Shown here in pieces: positions 1 through 8,987 of a stretch of DNA of 32,866 nucleotides. Each line of letters opens with the position of its first letter. Position 1 is the first letter of the stretch. The translations under genes were made by a program, and so were the position numbers. The stretch is from NCBI GenBank assembly GCA_964496595.1, contig CAZCAI010000033.1, forward strand, positions 1-32,866, given 5' to 3'. Source of the stretch: JAAAOZ01 sp964496595. GTDB lineage: Bacteria; Chloroflexota; Anaerolineae; B4-G1; SLSP01. Below the pieces are notes generated by a model. It was not told the origin of the DNA and ran no database searches. It saw only the letters and a program-made list of their open reading frames with translations.

Positions 1-442
1 ATCCGCTCAAGTGATTCCTATTCACGTCTGAGAGCACTTTTTTCATGTACTGATCATCCACTCGCTTATCACCTACTCGCTTGGCCTCCCAAACGAAGTG
101 TATCTTTTGAGATTCCCATTCCCCAATATCATACAGCAGCATATCCTCTTCTTTAGCTTCGATAGTTGGTTGTTCTCCTGTGTACATCTGTTCAGTGTGA
201 ACTTTAATACGTGCCCACACCCGAATTGGAGAATCACGTTGCTGAAGCAATGGAAGGATATAGCGGTCGGCGAGTTGAATCGTAAACACATTCTCTTCCC
301 ATTCGCGATTTGCAACGTTGGCCTCGCGCATAGCCTGGTAAGCCGCCACTGTTACATCGAGAACATACGTCACGAAGAGTTCCCAGGGGAGTTTGAACTC
401 ATTCGATGGTTCTTGGTGTGGGAGCTGAAAAAGCTGGTTCAA
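1..442 (-). CDS. Partial PD-(D/E)XK nuclease-like protein next to a DNA methyltransferase (3' end beyond window)
   Basis: An open frame of 147 codons runs off the left edge. It begins with TTG at 442, preceded by GGAG at a 7-nt spacing; there is no ATG near the start, so an ATG-only search would miss it. It starts 21 nt after the stop of the methyltransferase gene on the same strand, so the two are probably one transcript. Around residues 100-121 the protein shows an acidic residue (D100 or D105) followed about 14-19 residues later by E119-A-K121 in a hydrophobic strand context (HFVWEAKRV). That is the layout of the PD-(D/E)XK nuclease core. The nuclease role is inferred from this motif and the neighbour; I recognise no named family. 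Base composition is AT-rich like the methyltransferase and unlike the genes after 3600. The coding frame is well supported; the function is moderately supported. Confidence 0.65.
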   Translation of the reverse strand, partial: MNQLFQLPHQEPSNEFKLPWELFVTYVLDVTVAAYQAMREANVANREWEENVFTIQLADRYILPLLQQRDSPIRVWARIKVHTEQMYTGEQPTIEAKEEDMLLYDIGEWESQKIHFVWEAKRVGDKRVDDQYMKKVLSDVNRNHLSG

Positions 443-463
443 GATGTAACTCCAAGAAGAGAC

Positions 464-3430
464 TTATGCAAATAGTTCGGCAATAAAAGCGTCCGCATCG
501 GCGCGGGCTTGGGATTGAGTCCAGAAACGTTGCTCGCTAGGACGAATCAGCGAAACCTGATTATCATCATACATACGCACATGCCGCCGCGTAAACATCG
601 AGGGAGTATTTTGGCTTAGGGTCAACTCGTTTAATTGATACAATTTAGTCCGCATTGTTGCCGGCTCTTCGACAACACGAATCGAACTGGCTTCATTGCT
701 GTTTACCAAATCAAAACTTACAACCGTCAGCGGCTCACCGTTTTGATAAACTGTGGCATTGAGCGTTTTGTGCTCCAATTGCAACACCGAGGTGGCAACT
801 TGAGTGAACACCTGGGCGTAAGTTGTCAGCATCTCCACATCGGGACGCTGGACGGGTTTAGCCCCTCTTGGTTTGCGGCGTTTGCGCTTTGCCCAATTGA
901 AGAACTCGATACCGTAGTCTAACATATCCTCCACCAGTTGTTGTTCAATAGGATGGAGGCCATATAACTCGAATACTAATTCGTTGATGGCTTTTTGATG
1001 TTCTTCGAGTTGTGCTTGACGTTGAGCGGCAAATATGCTTTTTTCTTCGCTTAACAATTCACAGATTCTCTCAAAATGATGCAAGACTTTCTGAAATTTG
1101 GGGTTGTTTTCATCAGGAACAAGAAAAGGCATTTCTTCGTATTCGTTTTGAAGAATGGTGCCCCTTTCAACCGCCCATGATGTAGAAGTCATAAAATGAT
1201 ACCACTGCGCTAATGAAGAATTGATATAAGCCACAACCCATTTCAGAAGGTCTTCTTGCTCTTCTCGACCAGCCAATCCTAATATCTTGTGGTGATAAGC
1301 TACATCATTATCGCTATAAGATGCATGACACTTACTTTGACGAATCAGAGCTAAAGGTTTTTGCACCAATTCTGGAACACGTGGTCGATGGAAAACTTTC
1401 TCCTCAATTGGAGTACAAACGGACATATCCACAAGGTAAGGACGTAATTTTGCTGTAGGGATCAAGCTCGTTTTCTCGAGCCAAGGTGCTGGATTTTCAT
1501 CCCCTCCATTAATTTGTATGCCCTCTCCCATAACCCAATTCAACTTCTCGACCATCTCTTTCAAAGTAGATGTTGCATTAAGTCTAGTAATCAATGCCGC
1601 ATCCCGGGGATTTCCCCACATCGCAACCTTCCATAAGTGCGGTTGCTCAAGCAAAGATTCCAAATCCAGGAACTTAATCTCGGTTGTATCCAACACAATA
1701 GCTTTAAGTCTTTGAGAAAGCGGTGAAGGCTTAGGTACAGCATAAATCAACCGGCGATTCGGATCAAGAGCACTAGGTGTATAGAATATTGCTGCGGCGG
1801 GACTTATTGCTTCAGAAAAAAGCTCGTAAACTAATGCAGCAAAATTGACCACAGCCCGCACGTCATAGCGCGCGAAGAAATTCTCCCGAAAGGTCCGATG
1901 CGTACCGCTGGTTACCAGAATCGTGCTTTTGACTGGGGCCAAAAGAGCTATCTCGCCATCTTCTTTGCAGAATTCTGGCACGCGCAACATAAATGCCGGT
2001 GCGGCTTGCTTGCCTCCTACTGTGTAGTTATGTTCATCTATCCATTGTCGCCCCAATTGACTTAGAGTTCCTCGACCCCAGGGCATATTACCTACCACGC
2101 GGTCAAATTCACGATTGGCCCATTTTTTGTCTAATCTGGCATCGAAGAAATCACTCTGAACCAAATTACTTTGTGCCAGCGATGGAAACTTGAACGCCTC
2201 ATCCTGAACTTGTGCATTGCTCAAATGGTTGAGCATCTCTAGATAAAGGCTGAAGGCTGCAATGTGCACAGCTTCTGGCTTTTTATCTACGCCAAAAATG
2301 CTATGCTGTAGAATCTGACTTAAGACTTGTTTGTTCGGCGCGCCATGTTCCTTGCGCCAAGCTTGAATCAAACGCCGGTAAGCCCCCACCAGAAAAATGC
2401 CAGAACCACATGCCGGATCAAGGATAGTCATATCCGAACGCACGATTTCTTCACCCAACGTCTCTTCGAGGATGAAATCAGCCAAGAGCAGGGGCGTGTA
2501 ATATGCACCCGACGCCCGGCGATTTTCAATAAAGGTATCGTAAATATTACTAATTAACTCAATCGGGATATACTCGAAGTTATAGGGCCATAGACTAAGT
2601 TGTCCGGTTTCTAAGTCGGTTTGATTCAAAAAACTCAGCAACAGTTCAAGATGGGGAGCTTGTACTCTGTTCTCTCCAGGTTCAACAGGAAACAAATCGC
2701 CGTTAAAGCGCTCACTCAGCGCCTCAAACAATGCATAGGTGTCACTATGATCTGGTAGTGCCTCGCGATATGTTTGCGCCTGTCCTGCTGTTCTTTCTTC
2801 AACCCACGCTTGGGTCAAAATTTTCCGATCTTCAAGGTAACGAATAAAAATCGAGCGCCCCAACAAAGTATAGGCCAAATGGGAAGATAAACCTTGTTCC
2901 ATAAGTAAATCACGCATTGTCTGGAGGCTATCCACCAACAGTTTATCTGCGCGGTTGTTAGCGTCTATTCGTCTGCCCTCTTGTGTATCCCAGAATACAC
3001 CGGTCTCCAGGTAGATCCGCTCGTACTTATTCGTAAGCAGCTTGTCTTTGATCTGACGCTCGGCGGTCAGAATATCTGTTAACCCCTCAAGCTTTTGAAG
3101 CAATCGATTAGGAGCATCTAAGTCTGCAACCTGGGTAGACGTAGGTTCATAACCACTATAAACGCGGATTTCGTGAGGCAAGGTAACAAACAGAAGGGGG
3201 GCTTTGCTTTGACTCCATACTTTTTTGTGGAGTTGCTGTATTTTGCTCGGATCTACCTCTGTAAACCGGCTAAAATAAGCAACGGGAACATGTTTAACCT
3301 GTAGTACCATATTGACTTCGTCAATTGGTCGCCCGCTGACCCAGGAGATATCACTCCCCCGAAATAAATGGGGGCTGTTTGCATATCTGAGATTTTCCAG
3401 CAGTTTGTTTTCTAATTCGAGGACATTCAT
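464..3430 (-). CDS. Eco57I-like N6-adenine DNA methyltransferase / restriction-modification protein
   Basis: The product is 988 residues and resembles the large class I SAM-dependent methyltransferases of Eco57I/type IIG systems, which methylate adenine in a specific DNA site. Visible motifs are AYYTP at about residue 309, the SAM-binding motif LDPACGSGIFLV at about 337-348, a FGVDKKPEAV segment after it, and a motif IV variant GNMPWG at about 447-452 where NPPY or NPPF is usual. The C-terminal half has a TaqI-like target-recognition region (INSSLAQWYHF, then a basic tail). The N-terminal 130 residues contain LHKKVWSQ and EIRVYSG segments seen in large proteins of this class; I see no convincing nuclease motif there, so cleavage may rest with the downstream gene. 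The frame can start at TTG 3466, but ATG 3430 is preferred because MNVLELENKL begins the conserved-looking part. AT-rich composition suggests horizontal transfer. Confidence 0.85.
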   Translation of the reverse strand: MNVLELENKLLENLRYANSPHLFRGSDISWVSGRPIDEVNMVLQVKHVPVAYFSRFTEVDPSKIQQLHKKVWSQSKAPLLFVTLPHEIRVYSGYEPTSTQVADLDAPNRLLQKLEGLTDILTAERQIKDKLLTNKYERIYLETGVFWDTQEGRRIDANNRADKLLVDSLQTMRDLLMEQGLSSHLAYTLLGRSIFIRYLEDRKILTQAWVEERTAGQAQTYREALPDHSDTYALFEALSERFNGDLFPVEPGENRVQAPHLELLLSFLNQTDLETGQLSLWPYNFEYIPIELISNIYDTFIENRRASGAYYTPLLLADFILEETLGEEIVRSDMTILDPACGSGIFLVGAYRRLIQAWRKEHGAPNKQVLSQILQHSIFGVDKKPEAVHIAAFSLYLEMLNHLSNAQVQDEAFKFPSLAQSNLVQSDFFDARLDKKWANREFDRVVGNMPWGRGTLSQLGRQWIDEHNYTVGGKQAAPAFMLRVPEFCKEDGEIALLAPVKSTILVTSGTHRTFRENFFARYDVRAVVNFAALVYELFSEAISPAAAIFYTPSALDPNRRLIYAVPKPSPLSQRLKAIVLDTTEIKFLDLESLLEQPHLWKVAMWGNPRDAALITRLNATSTLKEMVEKLNWVMGEGIQINGGDENPAPWLEKTSLIPTAKLRPYLVDMSVCTPIEEKVFHRPRVPELVQKPLALIRQSKCHASYSDNDVAYHHKILGLAGREEQEDLLKWVVAYINSSLAQWYHFMTSTSWAVERGTILQNEYEEMPFLVPDENNPKFQKVLHHFERICELLSEEKSIFAAQRQAQLEEHQKAINELVFELYGLHPIEQQLVEDMLDYGIEFFNWAKRKRRKPRGAKPVQRPDVEMLTTYAQVFTQVATSVLQLEHKTLNATVYQNGEPLTVVSFDLVNSNEASSIRVVEEPATMRTKLYQLNELTLSQNTPSMFTRRHVRMYDDNQVSLIRPSEQRFWTQSQARADADAFIAELFA

Positions 3431-3480
3431 CTTATTTTTTGCGATAAAAATTATATAGTGGACCAAAAACTCTATTATTC

Positions 3481-3508
3481 ATAATAGCACATTTGTTCAG
3501 AGATGCAA
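3481..3508 (-). promoter_or_regulatory. Possible sigma70 promoter for the methyltransferase gene
   Basis: On the minus strand TTGCAT (3503-3508) and TATTAT (3481-3486) are 16 nt apart, about 50 nt upstream of the ATG at 3430. The -10 matches consensus at five of six positions and the -35 at three. The surrounding sequence is AT-rich, so chance matches are likely. Confidence 0.35.
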
Positions 3509-3561
3509 GGATTTTATATAATGAGATGTATAATATGTGCGATGAATCTAATAAATTTGAT

Positions 3562-3599
3562 CAAAACATCACGCGCCCGACTATATCGGGCACGTGATG
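3562..3599 (-). terminator. Intrinsic terminator of the response-regulator operon
   Basis: The arms 3567-3580 and 3586-3599 form a 14-bp stem, with one G-T pair when read on the minus strand, around a 5-nt loop. On the minus strand the stem is followed by a short T run (TTTTGA). It sits 34 nt after the stop of the response regulator at 3633 and separates the signalling operon from the restriction-modification block. Confidence 0.75.
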
Positions 3600-3632
3600 G
3601 GCTTTTTACCTGGTCAGATGGGGAGATTTAGC

Positions 3633-4310
3633 TCAGGTTTTGTCCTGCACCTCGATCAGGTTGTTTTTGAGCGCCACGGCGACGGCCTCGGTGCGGCTGG
3701 CGACGCCCAGCTTGGAGAGCACGTTGCTGACGTGGAATTTGACCGTGGAGCGACTGACGAAGAGTCGCTCGGCGATTTCGGGATTGCTCAGGCCCTCGAC
3801 CATCAGGGTCAGCACATCCTCTTCGCGCTCCGTCAGATCGTAGACCGGCTGCTTGGATTCCCGCGTCGCTGCCTGGATGAGCGCTTCCGCGGCCTCCGGC
3901 GCTAAGGTCGGTTTGCCGGCGTGCGCCGCGCGGACGGCCTCCGCTAACTTGTCGGCGGGGAGGTTCTTGAGCAAATAGCCAATCGCCCCCGCCTCCAGCG
4001 CGCCTTGCACGAGATCCTGCTCCTTGAAGCTGGTCAGCGCCAAAATCTGGATGTCGGGGAAGCGCTCCCGGATGGCCTTTGTGGCGGCGGCTCCATCCAT
4101 AATCGGCATCACCAGATCCATCAAGACCACATCGGGGTGGAATTTTTCGCACAGGCGCAGCGCCTCGGCGCCGTTGCTGGCTTCTCCCACCAGTTGCAAA
4201 TCATCAAACGCCATTAAAAAGGCGCTCAATCCACTACGCACGACGTTGTGATCATCGACAATCATCACGCGAATTGGCTCTCTTAGGTCCAGTTGTTCCA
4301 GTTGCTCCAT
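3633..4310 (-). CDS. NarL/LuxR-family response regulator
   Basis: This 225-residue transcription factor has an N-terminal receiver domain and a C-terminal LuxR-type helix-turn-helix. The receiver shows the acidic pair D19-D20, phospho-acceptor D65 (VVLMDLVMP), T93 and K115. The DNA-binding domain at about 159-220 starts LTEREEDVLTLMVEGLS and contains the recognition-helix pattern SRSTVKFHVSNVLSKL. The start has AGGAGG 8 nt upstream. It lies 89 nt downstream of the histidine kinase gene on the same strand and ends in a terminator, so it is almost certainly the kinase's partner. Family knowledge says phosphorylation at the aspartate drives dimerisation and promoter binding; the regulon cannot be read from the window. 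Confidence 0.93.
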   Translation of the reverse strand: MEQLEQLDLREPIRVMIVDDHNVVRSGLSAFLMAFDDLQLVGEASNGAEALRLCEKFHPDVVLMDLVMPIMDGAAATKAIRERFPDIQILALTSFKEQDLVQGALEAGAIGYLLKNLPADKLAEAVRAAHAGKPTLAPEAAEALIQAATRESKQPVYDLTEREEDVLTLMVEGLSNPEIAERLFVSRSTVKFHVSNVLSKLGVASRTEAVAVALKNNLIEVQDKT

Positions 4311-4399
4311 ACGAACTACCTCCTAAAATTCCTTATGATTATGACTCGGATACATTTCAACTCATTTAAAGGCCTTCTGTTGCTATAACGTTGCTCTGG

Positions 4400-7300
4400 T
4401 CATTTTGGTTCCCAAATCGCCTCGATCTGGGTTCCCTCCCCAATCATACTCTCGATGCGCAATTGAAGGCCGGCGCCGCTGGCCCGCTCCCGCATATTGC
4501 CGATCCCGAAGTGCCCGGTGGGCGCTGCTTCGGGATCGAAGCCCTGGCCGTCATCTTGGATGCGCAGGATGGCCTGATTCTCGCGGATGTGCATACTGAC
4601 GTAGACCTGTGTGGGTTGCGCGTGCTTCACGATGTTGTTGAGCGCCTCCTGTGCGATCCGGTAAAGGGCTATCTGAATATCGGGCGGGAACTTGCCCCGG
4701 CCGGTGATATCCAACTCGACGGGCACGCGCGTTTTACCCGTGAACGCGGTCGTCAAGTGGTGGAGCAGCTCCGAGAAATCCGAATCCACCAGCGCGGCGG
4801 GCCGCAGTTCCACCAGGAGCATCCGCATCTCTGCCAGAGCGCCGCGCGTCAGCTCCCGCAGCTCCTCAAGGCGGCGGTGAGCCTCATCGGGATTCATCTC
4901 CCAGAGGCGCGGCAGGACATCGGCGATGATGCTGGCCGAGAAGAGTGTCTGGCTGACCGCGTCGTGCAGATCGCGGGCCAGGCGATGGCGCTCGGCGGCC
5001 ACGGCGGCCTCCTCGACTTGATTGCGCAACCGGGCGTTCTCGATGGCCAGGGCGACCTGGCCGCCCAGGGCCATGCCCAGGCCGAGATCCTCCTCCGAGA
5101 AATCGCGCGGCTCGGAGTAGTAGAGCACCAGCGCCCCATAGATGTGGTCCTCGATGAGGAGCGGCACGGCCAGGTAGGCCCGGTAATGCTCGCGGACGAT
5201 TCGTTTCCATTGGATCAGGGCCGGGTCGAGATCCTCGAGATCCGCCGGCAGATCCGTGGTGGCCTCTTCGGGCAGATCGGAGACCGCGAAAGGCTCGCGT
5301 TTAGCCAGGGAGCGATTGACCTGTTCCATGTAGTTTGGCAGGCGCCCCAGGTTCGCCAACTCGGTCGGGGCGCCGCTGGCCGCTTCCACAAGGACGGCGC
5401 TCTGATCGTCCGACACCCGGTAGATCACGCCGGCCCGCGCGCCCAACAACTCGCTGGCCTGATAGACGATGTAATCCAAGACCTCCTCAAAGCTACAGTT
5501 GGAGTTCAGCACGGCTAAAATATCGCGCAGGCCCTCGGCCACGCGCCGGCGCCGTTCCGCTTCTTCTCTGCGATTCTGTTCCTCTTCATAGAGGTGCGCG
5601 TTTTCCAGGCCGATCACGGCGCTGGAGGCGAACATCATCATCAGATGGACGTCGTTCTCGTCCAATTGATTAGGTTCCGGATCGCTGACAGCGATGAGGC
5701 CCAAGGGGCCGTCGTTCGTGATCAACGGCACGCTGATCTGGGAGCGGTATCGCGTGGTCTGCCGGGTTTCTGGTGTGGCGCGGTTATCCGTCGCCATATC
5801 GGTGATCAGCACCGGCTCCCCGGCCAACATACTGCGACCGCTGACGCTATCCGAGACCGAGAGCGTTTTGCCCACCAGATCGAAGTCGTCTTCGCCCGCG
5901 ACATAGCGCACGACTAATTTTTTCCCGCTCTCATCCAGCAGCAACACCACCGAGCGTTGCACGCCCGTCAGCCGCCGCGCCTCGGAGGCGATCATCTGGA
6001 GGACGGCATCCATATTCAAATCGCTCATAATTGCCTGCTGGACGTTGAGCAGCGCCTGATTTTCCTCGGCCCGGCGGCGGGATTCGGCATAGAGCCGCGC
6101 GTTCTCAATTGCCAGCGAGATTTGATCCCCCAGCGTGACGCCTAACTCAACTTCGTCGTCGGTGAAAGTGCGCGGTTGCGGATAATAGAATTGCAATCCG
6201 CCGTAGACCTCATCCCGCACCAGCAGGGGGATGTTGAGATTGGCCTGGTAGTGCTTTGCCAGAGATTGTAACCACGCTGCGCCGGTGGGCGGCAAGATGG
6301 ACATATCGGGCACTTCTTTCGCCAGGTGTTCCGCGAAGTTGGGGATGGCAAAGGGGCGATTTTCACTGATCGCCTGGTTGGAACTGCCAATATATAGCGG
6401 CACGTCGGAGAATTCCCGCAGCTCATCGGGCAGGCCGCGCGTCGCCTCGATGTGCGCGGTCTCGCCCCCATCTTGTAATTGATAGATGAGGCCGGCGTCG
6501 GCGTCCAGCAGCCGCCGCGCCTGGGCCATGATGTAATCCAAAATCGCATCTAAGGGGCGATCGGAATTGAGGAAGGCCAAAATATCGCGCAGACCTTCGG
6601 CGACCTCGCGACGGCGCTCGGCCTCGCGCAGTTGCGCCCGTTCCTCACGATAGAGGCGGGCGTTTTCCAATGCGATGGCCGCGCTGGAGGCCAGCCCCTG
6701 AAGCATCCGCACGGTCTCCGGCTCGAAGGCATCCGGGCGCTGCTCCGCCGCCGTGATCATGCCCAGGAGGTTATCGCCGGAGATCAGCGGCACGCCGATG
6801 AGCGATTGGATGTTGAGGCCCTCGCGTCTCTCTGTACCTTCATTTGCATTGTGGGCCGCGTTGAGCGGCCATTCGGATAGTTGATGGATCACGCACGGCT
6901 CGCGCGTGCGCAGGCATTCGCTGCCCGGCGCCTCGTCGCGCGGCGCGCGGTAGGCCACGCGCGCCAGCCCCGGCTTGCCGGAGATGACGGCGATCTCCAG
7001 CATATCGCCATCCAACATCCACACGATTGCCCGCTGCGCCGAGGTGAGCCGCCGCCCCTCATCCACGACCATCTGCAAGACGGCCTCGGCCTCCAGGCGG
7101 CTGGTAATCGCCTGTTGGACGCTGAGGAGCGTTTGCAGTTCGTCCGTGCGCTCCGCGACGCGCTGCTCCAAAAGCTGGCGCGACATCACGCGCTCCGTGA
7201 TATCCGTGATGAAGCCCTCGACTGCCATCAACTCGCCATCGGCGGCGTACACGCCCTGCCCCCGCTCCCACACCCATTTCTTCCCCTCATGGGGCGTGCG

Positions 7301-8902
7301 GATGCGGTAGATGATCTCGAAGTGCCGGTGCTCGCGCAGCGCTGCGTGCACATCCTCGCGCACTACATCTTTATCGTCTGGATGGATCAATTGCCCGTAG
7401 GTCATCTCGTGGCTGCCGACCAGGTCTTCGGGTGGATAGCCCGTCAACTCCCGGCTGCCCTGGCTGACAAATAACATCGTCCACTCCGCGTCATCGCGGC
7501 AGCGATAGGCCATGCCGGGCAGGTTGCTGATCAGGGTTGAGAGTATGCGCTGATTCTCCCGCAGCGCCTCATCCGCCCGCTTGCGCTCCAGCGCGTTGAT
7601 GAAGATTGCGCCCAATGTTCTAAGCAACCGGATGTCGCCCGTGGTCCATTCTTTCTCCGCGCGCACCGCGTCGAAGCCTAACAGGCCGATGGTTTCGCCC
7701 TGGTAGACCATCGGCGTGGCGAGCAGGGATTGGATGCCCTGGCTCTCGAATTCCTCGCGTTCGGCGTTCGCTGCGGGCGGTAGATCGGCCACGCGGGGGA
7801 TGTGTAACACCTCGCCCTGGAAAAGGATCGCGTTGGACCAACTCAAAGCATCGGCGGGAATGTCCTGTAAGATATCCTGATGAGATGCTACCCCTGGCGC
7901 GCACCATTCGTGAGTGCAGCTCATCCGGGTCTTGTCCTCGGAATAGAGAAAGACGTAGCTGCGGTCGACGTTGGTGAACTCGCCAACCTCCTGAAGCGCT
8001 TGTTGGATGCTGTCATCTATCTCTTCCAGCGCGATGTTGATGAATTGGGTCGAGGTGGCGGTGAGCAGGTTCTGGAAGGTGTTCATATGTTGGAGATGTT
8101 GTTGTAAATCCTTGAGGGGCGTGATGTCCGTGTGGGAGCCGACCGCGCGACACGGCTCGCCTTCGGCGTCGCGGATCAAGATGCCGCGCGCTAAAATCCA
8201 GCGGTAGGCGCTGTCCTTGTGCCGGAGCCGATGTTCCAACTCAAAGTGTTCGGTCTCGCCCGCCAGATAGGCGTCCAATTCGGCCTGCGCGCGCGCCACA
8301 TCCTCTGGGTGGATCAGGCTTTGCCACGTGCTAAAGTGGTTGGGCAACTCCTCATCCTCGTAGCCCAACATCTGCTTCCACCGCGGCGAATAGTAGACCG
8401 TATCGGTTTTGATGTTCCAATCCCAGATGCCGTCGTTGGTCGCTTGCATCACCAGCGAGAGACGATCCATCGGGGCGCGCGGCGCGGCCTGCTCCCCCGC
8501 AGGTGTTGGCTCGCACGGATGGGCCGGCTGAACATTGCACAGCACCGCTATGAGACCGACCGTCTCGCCATCCTCGGTGAGCGGACGCCACGTCACATCC
8601 CAGATAGCGCCGGCCCGCTCGTCGCCGATGGCAAAATCGCGCTGGCGGATCGTGCGCCCGGCCAGCACCCGTCTCAGCAGCTCCTTCAGTTTGAGATCCG
8701 GCGTTGAGGTCAGTGTGAAGAGGTTCATGCCCGACGTCACGTCGCTCTTGGCGAATGCGGGCACATCACGCGCGACGGCCTCCGCCCACGCCGGATTGCA
8801 GCGGCGCAGTTCGTACTGGCGGTTGAAGATCGCCACACCGATCGGCAATTGATCGATCAATTCGTCTTGGGGAAGCATATCACAGAGGGTTGCGTCATCC
8901 AT
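4400..8902 (-). CDS. Large soluble multi-PAS/GAF sensor histidine kinase (HisKA_3 type)
   Basis: The 1500-residue product has no membrane segment, so it is a cytoplasmic sensor. Rough domain order: PAS (15-130), PAS_3 (145-270), GAF (280-440), PAS (450-575), then four GAF domains between about 590 and 1300, a HisKA_3 dimerisation domain and a HATPase_c domain. The phospho-accepting histidine is about residue 1313 in the box ARDLHDAVSQTLFSA. The ATPase N-box (EALNNIVKHA), DDGQGFD and GIGNMRERA follow, typical of NarX/DegS-like kinases that signal to LuxR-type regulators such as the one just downstream. The second/fourth and third/fifth GAF domains resemble each other, and the linker AEGLRDILA is repeated, which suggests an internal duplication. 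The start ATG has AGGAG close upstream. Signals sensed are unknown. Confidence 0.92.
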   Translation of the reverse strand: MDDATLCDMLPQDELIDQLPIGVAIFNRQYELRRCNPAWAEAVARDVPAFAKSDVTSGMNLFTLTSTPDLKLKELLRRVLAGRTIRQRDFAIGDERAGAIWDVTWRPLTEDGETVGLIAVLCNVQPAHPCEPTPAGEQAAPRAPMDRLSLVMQATNDGIWDWNIKTDTVYYSPRWKQMLGYEDEELPNHFSTWQSLIHPEDVARAQAELDAYLAGETEHFELEHRLRHKDSAYRWILARGILIRDAEGEPCRAVGSHTDITPLKDLQQHLQHMNTFQNLLTATSTQFINIALEEIDDSIQQALQEVGEFTNVDRSYVFLYSEDKTRMSCTHEWCAPGVASHQDILQDIPADALSWSNAILFQGEVLHIPRVADLPPAANAEREEFESQGIQSLLATPMVYQGETIGLLGFDAVRAEKEWTTGDIRLLRTLGAIFINALERKRADEALRENQRILSTLISNLPGMAYRCRDDAEWTMLFVSQGSRELTGYPPEDLVGSHEMTYGQLIHPDDKDVVREDVHAALREHRHFEIIYRIRTPHEGKKWVWERGQGVYAADGELMAVEGFITDITERVMSRQLLEQRVAERTDELQTLLSVQQAITSRLEAEAVLQMVVDEGRRLTSAQRAIVWMLDGDMLEIAVISGKPGLARVAYRAPRDEAPGSECLRTREPCVIHQLSEWPLNAAHNANEGTERREGLNIQSLIGVPLISGDNLLGMITAAEQRPDAFEPETVRMLQGLASSAAIALENARLYREERAQLREAERRREVAEGLRDILAFLNSDRPLDAILDYIMAQARRLLDADAGLIYQLQDGGETAHIEATRGLPDELREFSDVPLYIGSSNQAISENRPFAIPNFAEHLAKEVPDMSILPPTGAAWLQSLAKHYQANLNIPLLVRDEVYGGLQFYYPQPRTFTDDEVELGVTLGDQISLAIENARLYAESRRRAEENQALLNVQQAIMSDLNMDAVLQMIASEARRLTGVQRSVVLLLDESGKKLVVRYVAGEDDFDLVGKTLSVSDSVSGRSMLAGEPVLITDMATDNRATPETRQTTRYRSQISVPLITNDGPLGLIAVSDPEPNQLDENDVHLMMMFASSAVIGLENAHLYEEEQNRREEAERRRRVAEGLRDILAVLNSNCSFEEVLDYIVYQASELLGARAGVIYRVSDDQSAVLVEAASGAPTELANLGRLPNYMEQVNRSLAKREPFAVSDLPEEATTDLPADLEDLDPALIQWKRIVREHYRAYLAVPLLIEDHIYGALVLYYSEPRDFSEEDLGLGMALGGQVALAIENARLRNQVEEAAVAAERHRLARDLHDAVSQTLFSASIIADVLPRLWEMNPDEAHRRLEELRELTRGALAEMRMLLVELRPAALVDSDFSELLHHLTTAFTGKTRVPVELDITGRGKFPPDIQIALYRIAQEALNNIVKHAQPTQVYVSMHIRENQAILRIQDDGQGFDPEAAPTGHFGIGNMRERASGAGLQLRIESMIGEGTQIEAIWEPK

Positions 8903-8987
8903 AAGACTCCTGACTTAGAAATACGGGCATCATCACTGGGGATCATGTGAACGCTTCAGGCGCTTGCATTCGCTCTTTCGGTTCCCC

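Noticed and set aside
98..475. Plus-strand open frame of 125 codons at the left edge
   Set aside because: It is the shadow of the minus-strand TTG-start gene, which has a ribosome binding site, a sensible protein and operon spacing; the plus-strand translation has no family features.
4391..5518. Long plus-strand open frame opposite the kinase C-terminus
   Set aside because: GC-rich antisense shadow; the minus strand encodes the unmistakable HisKA_3 and ATPase domains.
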